Counted from the stretch's first letter, positions 24,216 through 32,339 are shown. The stretch is DNA of 64,000 nt from Streptomyces sp. CB02261 (GCF_001905665.1 NZ_LIVX01000003.1:133478-197477), one strand, 5' to 3'. Translations and numbers: made by a program. Notes: generated by a model from the letters alone, not told the origin.

Positions 24216-24299
24216 CACGAGAGCCACTCGTCGCCGCACGAGAACCCCTCGTCACCGCACGAGAACCCCTCGTCGCCGCACGACCGCTTCTCGTCCGGC
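24216..24299. repeat. 21-bp tandem repeats, three good copies and one decayed
   Basis: Units at 24216-24236, 24237-24257 and 24258-24278 differ at only a few positions; the fourth (24279-24299) is degenerate. Each begins CACGAG and contains CTCGT about ten bases later, so each unit is also a small dyad. The block lies 31-114 bp before the start of the NUDIX gene at 24185 and after the RidA gene on the same strand. Confidence 0.85.
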
Positions 24300-24306
24300 C
24301 GGAGCG

Positions 24307-24347
24307 CACGAGAGCCGGTCCCCTCACGCGGAGGGCACCGGCTCGTG
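24307..24347 (-). terminator. Imperfect hairpin after the RidA gene
   Basis: CACGAGAGCCGGTCCCCTC pairs with GAGGGCACCGGCTCGTG with one bulge and one mismatch, 15 bp past the RidA stop. Its outer arms (CACGAG/CTCGTG) resemble the adjacent 21-bp repeats. It probably separates the RidA transcript from the NUDIX-MBL operon. Confidence 0.6.
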
Positions 24348-24361
24348 TCGTACGGAGGCGG

Positions 24362-24832
24362 TCAGGCCTCGACCAGCTCCACCTGGACCTCGACCTCGAC
24401 GGGGGCGTCGAGCGGCAGCACGGTCACGCCGACGGCGCTGCGCGCGTGCACGCCCTTGTCGCCGAGGACCGCGCCGAGCAGCTCGCTGGCGCCGTTGATG
24501 ACGCCGGGCTGCCCGGTGAAGTCGGGGGCGGAGGCGACGAAGCCGACGACCTTCACGACCCGCTTGATCCGGTCCAGGTCACCGGCGACCGACTTCACGG
24601 CCGCGAGCGCGTTCAGCGCGCAGGTGGCCGCGAGCTGCTTGGCCTCCTCGGCGGTGACCTCGCCGCCGACCTTGCCGGTCAGCTGGAGCTTGCCGTCCAC
24701 CATCGGGAGCTGGCCCGAGGTGTAGACGTACACGCCGGACTGCACGGCCGGCTGGTAGGCGGCCAGGGGCGGCACGACCGCCGGCAGGGTCAGGCCCAGC
24801 TCGGCGAGCTTCGCCTCGACGGCCCCGCTCAC
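24362..24832 (-). CDS. RidA/YjgF family protein
   Basis: This gene encodes 156 residues from GTG 24832, overlapping the stop of the DUF4177 gene (GTGA). Family features are the long form of the fold with VYTSGQLPM, TGKVGGEVTAEEAKQLAATC and RIKRVVKVVGFVASAPDFTG, and the C-terminal VTVLPLDAPVEVEVQVELVE. The arginine that carries reactive-enamine deaminase activity in canonical RidA (the R in the second half) is replaced here in the ARSAVGV region by a shifted arrangement, as in several RidA subfamilies, so enamine/imine deaminase activity is only likely. It acts in the cytoplasm as a trimer in known members. Rv3678c is equivalent. Confidence 0.88.
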   Translation of the reverse strand: MSGAVEAKLAELGLTLPAVVPPLAAYQPAVQSGVYVYTSGQLPMVDGKLQLTGKVGGEVTAEEAKQLAATCALNALAAVKSVAGDLDRIKRVVKVVGFVASAPDFTGQPGVINGASELLGAVLGDKGVHARSAVGVTVLPLDAPVEVEVQVELVEA

Positions 24833-24987
24833 GACTTGGCCCGCTTCAGATAGGCCACGAGCTGCTCGGGGTTGTTCGGCCCGGGCACGACCTGGACGAG
24901 CTCCCAGCCGTCCTCGCCCCAGGTGTCCAGAATCTGCTTGGTCGCGTGCACCAGAAGCGGCACCGTGACGTACTCCCACTTGGTCAT
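24829..24987 (-). CDS. DUF4177 family small protein
   Basis: This gene encodes only 52 residues from ATG 24987. MTKWEYVTVPLLVHATKQIL and WGEDGWELVQVVPGP are the typical DUF4177 elements: a short beta strand, a helix and the GWELV strand. The function is unknown; these proteins often sit beside RidA. Its stop overlaps the RidA start, so the two are translationally coupled. A tiny gene with the same neighbours exists in M. tuberculosis (Rv3678A region), which argues that it is real in spite of its size. Confidence 0.85.
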   Translation of the reverse strand: MTKWEYVTVPLLVHATKQILDTWGEDGWELVQVVPGPNNPEQLVAYLKRAKS

Positions 24988-25085
24988 GGGCCCGACTGTA
25001 TCCGCTGCCGCGGAGCGGCCCCCCGAGGCTCCCCCTAGGGAGCTTCTCCGGGGCGGCCACCTGATTGGGCGCCGCCGCCAATGGT

Positions 25086-25091
25086 TAGGCT
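25086..25091 (+). promoter_or_regulatory. -10 element TAGGCT, leaderless start for the first ArsA-like gene
   Basis: TAGGCT is followed by 7 nt and GTG 25099. No ribosome-binding sequence precedes either this GTG or ATG 25081, so transcription and translation probably begin together at the GTG. Confidence 0.6.
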
Positions 25092-25098
25092 CGACAAC

Positions 25099-26061
25099 GT
25101 GAGCAGGCTTCAGGTCGTCAGCGGCAAGGGCGGTACCGGTAAGACGACGGTCGCCGCCGCCCTCGCCCTCGCCCTCGCGACGGAGGGCAAGCGCACCCTC
25201 CTCGTCGAGGTCGAAGGCAGACAGGGCATCGCACAGCTCTTCGAGACGGAGGCCCTTCCGTACGAGGAGCGCAAGATCGCCGTCGCCCCGGGCGGCGGGG
25301 AGGTGTACGCGCTGGCGATCGACGCCGAGCGCGCGCTCCTCGACTACCTCCAGATGTTCTACAAGCTGGGCAGTGCGGGGCGGGCCCTGAAGAAGCTCGG
25401 CGCGATCGACTTCGCGACGACGATAGCGCCGGGCGTACGGGACGTCCTGCTGACCGGCAAGGCGTGCGAGGCGGTCAGGCGGCGGGAGAAGCACGGCGGC
25501 CACACGTACGACCACGTGATCATGGACGCGCCGCCCACCGGCCGCATCACCCGCTTCCTCAACGTGAACGACGAGGTGGCCGGCCTGGCGCGGATCGGCC
25601 CCATACACAACCAGGCGCAGGCCGTCATGCGGGTCCTCAAGTCCCCGGAGACGGCGGTCCATCTGGTGACCCTCCTGGAGGAGATGCCGGTCCAGGAGAC
25701 GGCGGACGGCATCGCGGAGCTCCGCGCGGCCGAACTGCCGGTGGGCCGGGTCGTGGTGAACATGGTCCGGCCCCACGTCCTCGACGAGGCGGCGGTACGG
25801 GCCGCCTCCGGCGACCACCGGGAGGCGATCGCCAGGACCCTGGTCTCCGCCGGCGTCACGGGCGGCACGGCGCTCGTCGAGCCGCTGCTGGACCAGGCGG
25901 CCGAGCACGCCCGGCGGGTGGAGCTGGAGCGGGCGCAGCGGGCCGTCCTCGACGGCGTCGGCGTCCCGGCGTACGAGCTCCCCTATCTCGGGGACGGGGC
26001 GGACATCGCGGGGCTCTACCGGATGGCTAAGGAACTGCGGAAGCAAGGGGTGGGCGCGTGA
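25099..26061 (+). CDS. ArsA/Get3-like ATPase, first of a pair
   Basis: This gene encodes 320 residues from GTG 25099, favoured by the leaderless promoter; ATG 25081 would add six residues. Deviant Walker A SGKGGTGKTTVAAAL (about residues 7-20) with the signature Lys, switch I EVEGRQGIAQLF where the usual DPA is EGR, and switch II MDAPPTGRITRFL. These are typical of actinobacterial ArsA-like proteins called anion-transporting ATPases. Its partner follows with a 4-bp overlap, and the pair is always next to a WhiB gene; the mycobacterial pair Rv3679-Rv3680 has been described as a bacterial analogue of Get3 (BagA/BagB) forming a complex. Arsenite transport is unlikely, as no Cys triad is present. 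The client in Streptomyces is unknown. Confidence 0.9.
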   Translation: MSRLQVVSGKGGTGKTTVAAALALALATEGKRTLLVEVEGRQGIAQLFETEALPYEERKIAVAPGGGEVYALAIDAERALLDYLQMFYKLGSAGRALKKLGAIDFATTIAPGVRDVLLTGKACEAVRRREKHGGHTYDHVIMDAPPTGRITRFLNVNDEVAGLARIGPIHNQAQAVMRVLKSPETAVHLVTLLEEMPVQETADGIAELRAAELPVGRVVVNMVRPHVLDEAAVRAASGDHREAIARTLVSAGVTGGTALVEPLLDQAAEHARRVELERAQRAVLDGVGVPAYELPYLGDGADIAGLYRMAKELRKQGVGA

Positions 26062-27572
26062 CGGAGAAGGCTGCGGGCTCCGCCGGGGGCGGGCGTCGCA
26101 CGGTCCCGGTCCCGGAGTTCGACCTTCCGGAGCCGGAACTCGACGCACCGGTCTCGGAGCTCGACGTCCCGGTCCTCGAGGTCGACCCGATCCTCGACGA
26201 CCCGGGCACCCGCATCATCGTCTGCTGCGGCGCCGGCGGGGTCGGCAAGACCACCACAGCCGCGGCCCTCGGCGTCCGGGCGGCGGAGCGCGGCCGGCGC
26301 GTCGTCGTCCTCACCATCGACCCGGCCCGCCGCCTCGCCCAGTCGATAGGCATCGACTCCCTCGACAACACCCCGCGCGAGGTCGCCGGGATCAAGGGAT
26401 CCGACGGCGGTCGGCTGCACGCGATGATGCTGGACATGAAGCGGACCTTCGACGAGATCGTCGAGGCGCACGCCGAGCCCGAGCGGGCGCGGGCGATCCT
26501 GGAGAACCCCTTCTACCAGTCCCTGTCGGCCGGCTTCGCCGGGACGCAGGAGTACATGGCGATGGAGAAGCTGGGCCAGCTCAGGGCGCGCGACGAGTGG
26601 GACCTGATCGTCGTGGACACCCCGCCGTCCCGGTCCGCCCTGGACTTCCTGGACGCGCCGAAGCGGCTCGGGTCGTTCCTCGACGGGACGTTCATCAAGC
26701 TGCTCATGGCGCCGGCGAAGGTGGGCGGCCGGGCCGGGATGAAGTTCCTCAACGTCGGCATGTCGATGATGACGGGGACCCTCGGAAAGCTGCTGGGGGG
26801 TCAGTTCCTCAAGGACGTGCAGACGTTCGTCGCCGCGATGGACACGATGTTCGGCGGTTTCCGGACCCGCGCCGACGCCACGTACAGGCTGCTCCAGGCG
26901 CCGGGCACGGCCTTCCTGGTGGTGGCCACGCCGGAGCGGGACGCGCTGCGCGAGGCCGCGTACTTCGTGGAGCGGCTGGCCGCCGAGAAGATGCCGCTGG
27001 CCGGCCTCGTCCTCAACCGGGTCCACGGCAGCGAGGCCGCCGGGCTGTCGGCGGAGCGGGCGCGGGCCGCCGCGGAAAATCTTGACGAGGGGCGGATTGT
27101 GGATCAGGGGGACGGGAAGACTGTGCGCAGCGGCTCCCCGACCCAGGAGCCCGAGCCGTCCGACCTCGCCACCGCCGCCGCACGTCCCGTGCCCGGAGCT
27201 GCCCCCACAGCCGACCAGGGCACACCGCACGACAGCACGGCCGAGAGCACCGACGCGGGCACCATCGACGCGAGCACCGCAGCCAGCCCAGAGGACCGAC
27301 TCGACACCGGCGCCGCCCCCAGCGCCGTCCACATCTCTGTCGACAGCACGTCCGACGCGGACGTGCGCCGCCTTACCGCGGGACTTCTGCGCCTGCATGC
27401 CGAGCGCATGCGGGTGCTCACGCGTGAGCAGCACACGCGTGACCGCTTCACCGCTCTCCACCCCGAGGTGGCGGTGGCCGAAGTGGCGGCCCTGCCCGGC
27501 GATGTGCACGACCTCGCCGGGCTGCGGGCCATCGGTGACCGGCTCACGGCCGGGCGAAGACCGTCGGTCTGA
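26058..27572 (+). CDS. ArsA/Get3-like ATPase, second of a pair, with large low-complexity insert
   Basis: This gene encodes 504 residues from GTG 26058, overlapping the partner's stop. It has an N-terminal acidic Pro/Glu/Leu repeat (PEFDLPEPELDAPVSELDVP), then Walker A CGAGGVGKTTTAAALG (about 55-70), the ArsA switch I TIDPARRLAQSIG, and switch II VVDTPPSRSALDFLDAP. A Met-rich amphipathic stretch (GMKFLNVGMSMMTGTLGKLL) is in the place of the Get3 client-binding helices. Between about residues 340 and 420 there is an insert of Ser/Thr/Ala/Asp-rich low-complexity sequence that is unusual for the family, and then the normal C-terminal helices (LRLHAERMRVLTREQHTRDR). It probably forms a heterodimer with the preceding protein. 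Its 3' end is 30 bp from the convergent wblA. Confidence 0.9.
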   Translation: MTEKAAGSAGGGRRTVPVPEFDLPEPELDAPVSELDVPVLEVDPILDDPGTRIIVCCGAGGVGKTTTAAALGVRAAERGRRVVVLTIDPARRLAQSIGIDSLDNTPREVAGIKGSDGGRLHAMMLDMKRTFDEIVEAHAEPERARAILENPFYQSLSAGFAGTQEYMAMEKLGQLRARDEWDLIVVDTPPSRSALDFLDAPKRLGSFLDGTFIKLLMAPAKVGGRAGMKFLNVGMSMMTGTLGKLLGGQFLKDVQTFVAAMDTMFGGFRTRADATYRLLQAPGTAFLVVATPERDALREAAYFVERLAAEKMPLAGLVLNRVHGSEAAGLSAERARAAAENLDEGRIVDQGDGKTVRSGSPTQEPEPSDLATAAARPVPGAAPTADQGTPHDSTAESTDAGTIDASTAASPEDRLDTGAAPSAVHISVDSTSDADVRRLTAGLLRLHAERMRVLTREQHTRDRFTALHPEVAVAEVAALPGDVHDLAGLRAIGDRLTAGRRPSV

Positions 27573-27602
27573 CGGGTTACGAGCCCGCCGCCTGACGGGT
27601 TG

Positions 27603-27947
27603 CTAGCCCACCGCGGCGTACGCCTCGTACGTCGCGTCGTCCTCCATCGCCACGGGCAGCAGGCCCGCTCCCCGCTCGTACTCCGTGCGCGCGGTCTCGA
27701 GCAGCCGCCGCCACGAGGTGACGGTCGGCCTGCGGCGCAGCAGGGCACGGCGCTCGCGCTCCGTCATGCCGCCCCACACGCCGAACTCCACGCGGTTGTC
27801 GAGGGCGTCGGCGAGGCACTCGGTCCGCACCGGGCATCCGGTGCACACCGCCTTCGCCCTGTTCTGCGCCGCTCCCTGCACGAAAAGTTCATCCGGATCG
27901 GTAGTGCGGCAGGCCGCCTGCGCACTCCAGTCAGCTACCCAGCCCAT
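27603..27947 (-). CDS. wblA: WhiB-like iron-sulfur regulator WblA
   Basis: This gene encodes 114 residues from ATG 27947 (MGWVADWSAQAACRTTDPDE). The four Cys ligands of the [4Fe-4S] cluster are Cys13, Cys35, Cys38 and Cys44 (C-x21-C-x2-C-x5-C), followed by the Gly/Trp turn FGVWGGMTERERR and a basic C-terminal region (RRRPTVTSWRRL) that contacts DNA. Sequence and context identify it as WblA. WblA is a pleiotropic developmental regulator in Streptomyces: it is needed for proper sporulation and represses antibiotic production; it acts with the principal sigma factor. The mycobacterial WhiB4 gene has the same neighbours. An in-frame ATG at 27998 would add 17 residues and lies inside a 5' hairpin. 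The upstream 525 bp are gene-free and probably regulatory. Confidence 0.95.
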   Translation of the reverse strand: MGWVADWSAQAACRTTDPDELFVQGAAQNRAKAVCTGCPVRTECLADALDNRVEFGVWGGMTERERRALLRRRPTVTSWRRLLETARTEYERGAGLLPVAMEDDATYEAYAAVG

Positions 27948-28460
27948 ACCGGCGCCGTCCTCTCCCGAATCGAGGCTCCCCCACGGCGGCAGCGGCATAT
28001 TCACCGCTGCCAGTTGGGACGTTACGGAAGGTGGGCACAGCGCAACACCCCCTTCGGGCCCAATCTTGGATGGCCCGAACGGACTATGCGTGCGCGTCAG
28101 ATCACCCAGGGGAGTGATCGAAGGACATGCGTGTGATAGCGGACATACCGCGCGGATACGCCCTTCCTCGGCGGGTCCACTTCGGACACCGCGTGACGCA
28201 TGAGCCGTAATCGGACACGAGGTCCCCATGTTTTCGGGTTCACGGGAATTCATGTCGATGTCACACGCGGGTCTTGATGCCGGACCGCACTGCTGTGACA
28301 GTTGGGAGCAGCTTAGGCCAAGGCCTCTCCGTGTGTCCGGCGAATGCGAACGTCGCCGCCGACGCGCGCCCGGCCGCCCCGCCGGTCTCCGGATGTCACG
28401 GTCTGGTACTCGAACGCTCCGAGAGGACCCCGCTCCTGCGGATCGCTCATCCCTACGGAT
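27948..28460. promoter_or_regulatory. Long divergent upstream region of wblA with leader hairpin
   Basis: This 500-bp gene-free region lies between wblA and the divergent PBP gene. Close to wblA, an 8-bp perfect stem (GGCAGCGG 27988-27995 with CCGCTGCC 28004-28011) forms an 8-nt-loop hairpin in the presumed 5' leader; it contains an alternative in-frame ATG (27998). The rest (28050-28330) is relatively rich in A/T and has many TGNNNTGA-like and GTGTGATAGCGGACAT-type dyads that would suit several regulators. wblA has been reported to be controlled by several developmental regulators in S. coelicolor; individual sites cannot be assigned by eye. Confidence 0.5.
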
Positions 28461-28466
28461 TAGGCT
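28461..28466 (+). promoter_or_regulatory. -10 element TAGGCT, near-leaderless promoter of the PBP gene
   Basis: TAGGCT is followed by six nt (GCCCCC) and ATG 28473, and no Shine-Dalgarno is present. The same hexamer is used before the ArsA-like gene at 25099. Confidence 0.6.
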
Positions 28467-28472
28467 GCCCCC

Positions 28473-30716
28473 ATGGCAAAGAAGCGCTCGGGCGGTGGTC
28501 TGACCGGGACCCAGCAGGCCGCCAAGTTCCTCGGTGTCAGTGTGCTCTCCGGAGCCGTGCTGGCGGGCATCGCCCTGCCCGCGGCCGGGGCACTCGGGCT
28601 GGCGGCGAAGGGGACGGTCGAAGGGTTCGACGAGATCCCCTCCAACCTGAAGACCCCACCGCTGAGTCAGCGCACCACGATCCTCGACTCCGAGGGCGGC
28701 CTCCTCGCCACGGTGTACTCGCGGGACCGCAAGGTCGTGCCGCTGGAGAAGATCTCCCCGTACATGCAGAAGGCGATCGTCGCGATCGAGGACGGCCGCT
28801 TCTACGAGCACGGGGCGATCGACCTCAAGGGCGTGCTGCGCGCGATCAACCGCAACGCGCAGGAGGGCGGGGTCGCGCAGGGCGCGTCCACGCTCACCCA
28901 GCAGTACGTGAAGAACGTCTTCGTCGAGGAGGCCGGTGACGACCCGGAGAAGGTCGCGCAGGCCACCCAGCAGACCATCGGCCGGAAGGTCCGCGAGCTG
29001 AAGTTCGCGATCCAGGTCGAGGAGGAGCTGGGCAAGAAGAAGATCCTGGAGAACTACCTCAACATCACGTTCTTCGGGCAGCAGGCGTACGGCATCGAGG
29101 CCGCCTCCCAGCGGTACTTCTCCAAGCACGCCGCCGACCTGAGCCTGGGCGAGGCGGCGATGATGGCCGGTCTCGTCCAGTCGCCGAGCCGCTACGACCC
29201 GATCAACGACATCCAGGAAGCCACCAAGCGCCGGAACGTGGTCCTCCAGCGGATGGCCGACGTGAAGGACATCAGCCAGGCCGAGGCGGACAAGGCGAAG
29301 GCGGCCCCGCTCAAGCTGAAGGTGAAGACCCCGAAGAACGGCTGCATCACCGCCGTCGACGGCGCCGGCTTCTTCTGCGACTACGTCCGCAAGACGATCC
29401 TCACCGACCCGGTCTTCGGGAAGACGGCCGAGGAGCGCCAGAAGCTGTGGAACCTGGGCGGCCTCACCGTCAAGACCACGCTCGACCCGCGCGCCCAGGC
29501 CGCCGCCAACGAGGCCGCCGTCGCGAAGATCAACAAGGACGACCCGGTCGCCGCCTCGGTGGTGCAGGTCCAGCCCCGTACCGGCAAGATCCTCTCGATG
29601 GGCCAGTCCCGCCCGTACGGCCTGGACCAGAAGCAGAACCAGACGACGCTGAACCTCGCCGTCGGCAGCAGGATGGGCGGCACGACGTACGGCTTCCAGG
29701 TCGGCTCGACCTTCAAGCCGATCACGGCGGCGGCGGCGCTGGAGAAGGGCATCAGCCCGGCGACGAGCTTCGACACGCCGTGGAAGATCAACATCCCGGA
29801 GAAGGACTACACCCGCTGCGACGGCAAGCCGGCCGGGTACGCCAACTGGGAGATCGGCAACGAGGTCGAGTCGGAGAAGGGCGCGTACGACATGACCAGC
29901 GCGCTCGGCAAGTCCATCAACACGTACTTCGCCAAGCTGGAGCAGATGGCCGGCCTCTGCGAGACGCTGACGATGGCGAAGAACGTCGGGTACGAGCGCG
30001 AGCTCGGCAAGCGGCTCCAGCAGCTGCCGTCCGTGACCCTCGGCGCCCAGGAGAGCACCCCGCTCGACATGGCGGCGGCCTACTCGACCTTCGCCAACCG
30101 TGGCATCTACTGCACCCCGGTCGCCATCGAGTCCGTCAAGGCGGCCAACGGCGACAAGCTGAACGTGCCGCAGACCAAGTGCACGCGGGCGATGAGCGAG
30201 CGCACCGCCGACCTGATCAACCAGATGCTGAAGGGCGTCGTCGAGGACGGCACGGGTACGAAGGCCGGCCTCAGCGACCGTGACAACGCGGGCAAGACCG
30301 GTACGACGAACGACCGCAAGGACGCCTGGTTCGTCGGCTACACGCCGAACCTGTCCACCGCCGTCTGGGTCGGTGACGACGTCGGCGAGAAGCAGTCGAT
30401 GTACGACATCACCATCGGCGGCGTGACCTACGACAAGGTCTGCGGCGGCTGCCTCCCCGGCCCCATCTGGAAGATCGCGATGACGGGCGCACTGGACGCC
30501 TCCGAGACGCCGCGCTTCGCCCCCATCTCCGTACCGCGGGCCGAGAAGCCCAAGGACAAGGAGAAGGAAGGCGAGCAGGGCCCGAACAAGCCGGCGAAGC
30601 CGGGCAACGGCAAGCCGGGCGACAGCAAGCCCCCGACCAACCCGTTCCCGGGGATCACGCTCCCGGAGGACCTGCTGGGCGGCGGCAACGGCAACGGCCG
30701 CGGCGGAAACCGCTGA
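28473..30716 (+). CDS. Class A penicillin-binding protein (PonA-type)
   Basis: This gene encodes 747 residues from ATG 28473. A short cytoplasmic start, one membrane segment (LGVSVLSGAVLAGIALPAAG), then a GT51 glycosyltransferase with the catalytic motif AIEDGRFYEHGAID and GASTLTQQYVKNVF. The transpeptidase follows with SxxK in GSTFKPITAAAAL (about residue 410), SxN in GKSINTYFAKLEQ and KTG in NAGKTGTTNDRKDAWFVGYTP. It polymerises and crosslinks peptidoglycan outside the membrane. Two Cys pairs in the transpeptidase region (KVCGGCLPGPIW, TRCDGK) are unusual and may be disulfides. The C-terminus is a Lys/Pro/Gly/Asn-rich tail (KPAKPGNGKPGDSKPPTNPF). PonA2 (Rv3682) is next to whiB4 in M. tuberculosis, the same order as here. 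Confidence 0.95.
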   Translation: MAKKRSGGGLTGTQQAAKFLGVSVLSGAVLAGIALPAAGALGLAAKGTVEGFDEIPSNLKTPPLSQRTTILDSEGGLLATVYSRDRKVVPLEKISPYMQKAIVAIEDGRFYEHGAIDLKGVLRAINRNAQEGGVAQGASTLTQQYVKNVFVEEAGDDPEKVAQATQQTIGRKVRELKFAIQVEEELGKKKILENYLNITFFGQQAYGIEAASQRYFSKHAADLSLGEAAMMAGLVQSPSRYDPINDIQEATKRRNVVLQRMADVKDISQAEADKAKAAPLKLKVKTPKNGCITAVDGAGFFCDYVRKTILTDPVFGKTAEERQKLWNLGGLTVKTTLDPRAQAAANEAAVAKINKDDPVAASVVQVQPRTGKILSMGQSRPYGLDQKQNQTTLNLAVGSRMGGTTYGFQVGSTFKPITAAAALEKGISPATSFDTPWKINIPEKDYTRCDGKPAGYANWEIGNEVESEKGAYDMTSALGKSINTYFAKLEQMAGLCETLTMAKNVGYERELGKRLQQLPSVTLGAQESTPLDMAAAYSTFANRGIYCTPVAIESVKAANGDKLNVPQTKCTRAMSERTADLINQMLKGVVEDGTGTKAGLSDRDNAGKTGTTNDRKDAWFVGYTPNLSTAVWVGDDVGEKQSMYDITIGGVTYDKVCGGCLPGPIWKIAMTGALDASETPRFAPISVPRAEKPKDKEKEGEQGPNKPAKPGNGKPGDSKPPTNPFPGITLPEDLLGGGNGNGRGGNR

Positions 30717-30725
30717 CGCACGGAC

Positions 30726-30766
30726 ACGAGAGAGGGCGCCCCACCTGGTGGGGCGCCCTCTCTCGT
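30726..30766. terminator. Strong bidirectional terminator after the PBP gene
   Basis: A near-continuous 20-bp inverted repeat (30726-30745 with 30747-30766; ACGAGAGAGGGCGCC and GGCGCCCTCTCTCGT) starts 10 bp after the stop. It lies between the PBP gene and the convergent YqeY gene, whose end is about 95 bp further on. Confidence 0.9.
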
Positions 30767-30861
30767 ACGTCCGACGGATGAGCGACTCGGCTCCGCCTGT
30801 CAGCTCAGCGGACCGGCGCGGCTCGGCCCGCGAGCGGGGTGGCCCGCTCGCTCACCTCGGG

Positions 30862-31326
30862 TCAGCCCGCGAGCAGCTTCTTCACGGAGGCGGCGACGCG
30901 ACCGCCGTCGGCCTGGCCGGCCACCTTCGGGTTCACGATCTTCATGACGGCGCCCATGGCACGCGGCCCCTCGGCGCCCGCCGCCCTGGCCTCCGCGACG
31001 GCCGCCGCGACGATCCCGTCGAGCTCCTCGTCGCCGAGCTGCTTCGGCAGGTACGCGTCGAGGATGACGCCCTCCGCCTTCTCCCGCTCGGCGGACTCGA
31101 GACGACCGCCCTGGGCGAAGGCGTCCGCGGCCTCGCGGCGCTTCTTCGCCTCCTTGGCGATCACCTTCTGCACCTCGTCGTCGGAGAGTTCGCGCTTGGT
31201 CTTGCCCGCGACCTCCTCCTTGGTGATCGCGGTGATGGTCAGCCGCAGGGTCGAGGAGCGCAGTTCGTCGCGCTCCCGGATCGCGGCGTTGAGGTCGGCC
31301 TGGAGCTTCGCCTTCAGCGTGGTCAT
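30862..31326 (-). CDS. GatB/YqeY domain-containing protein
   Basis: This gene encodes 154 residues from ATG 31326. MTTLKAKLQADLNAAIRERD, LRSSTLRLTITAITKEEVAG and EKAEGVILDAYLPKQLGDEE are the YqeY helical core; RAMGAVMKIVNPKVAGQADG is the GatB-like tail domain that in GatB contacts tRNA. The protein is stand-alone, cytoplasmic and normal in length. Its exact role is unknown; related domains help tRNA-dependent amidation. It is divergent from the phosphoesterase gene and has no operon partner here. Confidence 0.92.
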   Translation of the reverse strand: MTTLKAKLQADLNAAIRERDELRSSTLRLTITAITKEEVAGKTKRELSDDEVQKVIAKEAKKRREAADAFAQGGRLESAEREKAEGVILDAYLPKQLGDEELDGIVAAAVAEARAAGAEGPRAMGAVMKIVNPKVAGQADGGRVAASVKKLLAG

Positions 31327-31400
31327 GGGGTCAAGTGTGGCAGGTGGATCACCCCACCCGCCCGCGCATTTACGCTCGACGGGTCTGCGACGATGGGGGA

Positions 31401-32339
31401 ATGCGCGCACGGTACGGGATCCCCCTGAAGATCACGGCAGGCCTCACGGCGACTGCCGCCGCCGGAATCGTCTACGCGGCCGGTTTCGAGGCCCGCTCGT
31501 TCCGGCTCCGCCGCGTGACGGTCCCGGTGCTGCCACCGGGCATGAGCGACCTGCGGGTCCTCCAGGTCTCCGACATCCACATGGTGAGCGGCCAGCGCAA
31601 GAAGCGGGCCTGGCTCCAGTCCCTCGCGGGGCTCCGCCCCGACCTCGTCGTGAACACCGGCGACAACCTCTCCGACCCGGAGGCGGTCCCGGAGGTGCTC
31701 GACGCGCTCGGCCCGCTGATGGAGTTCCCGGGGGTGTACGTCTTCGGGTCCAACGACTACTACGGGCCCAAGCTGCGCAACCCCGGCCGCTACCTGTGGG
31801 AGAAGGCGCAGGGCCGCCACGGGCTCAACGGCAACAAGCCCGTCGCCGGCGCCGTCCACAACCCGTGGGAGGGGATGCGGGACGCCTTCGACGCGGCGGG
31901 CTGGGTGAACCTCACCAACACCCGCGGACGGGTCAAGCTGCCGCAGGCGGACCTCGCGTTCACCGGCCTCGACGACCCGCACATCAAGCGGGACCGGTAC
32001 GAGCAGGTGGCCGGCGGCCCCGACGGCACGGCCGACTTCACGGTCGGCGTGGTCCACGCCCCGTACCTGCGGTCGCTCGACGCCTTCACGGCCGACGGGT
32101 ACGAGCTGATCCTCGCCGGGCACACCCACGGCGGACAGCTGTGCGTCCCCTTCTACGGGGCGCTCGTCACCAACTGCGACCTGGACACCGACCGGGCGAA
32201 GGGGCTGTCCACCCACACGGCCGCCGACCGGACCTCGTACCTGCACGTCTCGGCGGGCTGCGGCACCAACCGCTACACCCCGATCCGCTTCGCCTGCCCG
32301 CCCGAGGTCACCCTGCTGACCCTGACGTCCCGCACCTGA
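31401..32339 (+). CDS. Membrane-anchored metallophosphoesterase
   Basis: This gene encodes 312 residues from ATG 31401, with GGGGGA upstream. An N-terminal hydrophobic segment (IPLKITAGLTATAAAGIVYA) anchors it. The calcineurin-like metal motifs are present: VLQVSDIHMVSG (D-x-H), VVNTGDNLSDP (GDN), VFGSNDYY (GSND in place of GNHD), VVHAPYL, and LILAGHTHGGQL (GHTH). The GNHD-to-GSND change replaces the His that contacts the phosphate by Asp-adjacent Asn and is shared by actinobacterial YkuE-like proteins. It may hydrolyse UDP-diacylglucosamine-like or other phosphodiesters at the membrane. Rv3683 occupies the same place after ponA2. It is the last gene of the deeply conserved block. Confidence 0.9.
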   Translation: MRARYGIPLKITAGLTATAAAGIVYAAGFEARSFRLRRVTVPVLPPGMSDLRVLQVSDIHMVSGQRKKRAWLQSLAGLRPDLVVNTGDNLSDPEAVPEVLDALGPLMEFPGVYVFGSNDYYGPKLRNPGRYLWEKAQGRHGLNGNKPVAGAVHNPWEGMRDAFDAAGWVNLTNTRGRVKLPQADLAFTGLDDPHIKRDRYEQVAGGPDGTADFTVGVVHAPYLRSLDAFTADGYELILAGHTHGGQLCVPFYGALVTNCDLDTDRAKGLSTHTAADRTSYLHVSAGCGTNRYTPIRFACPPEVTLLTLTSRT

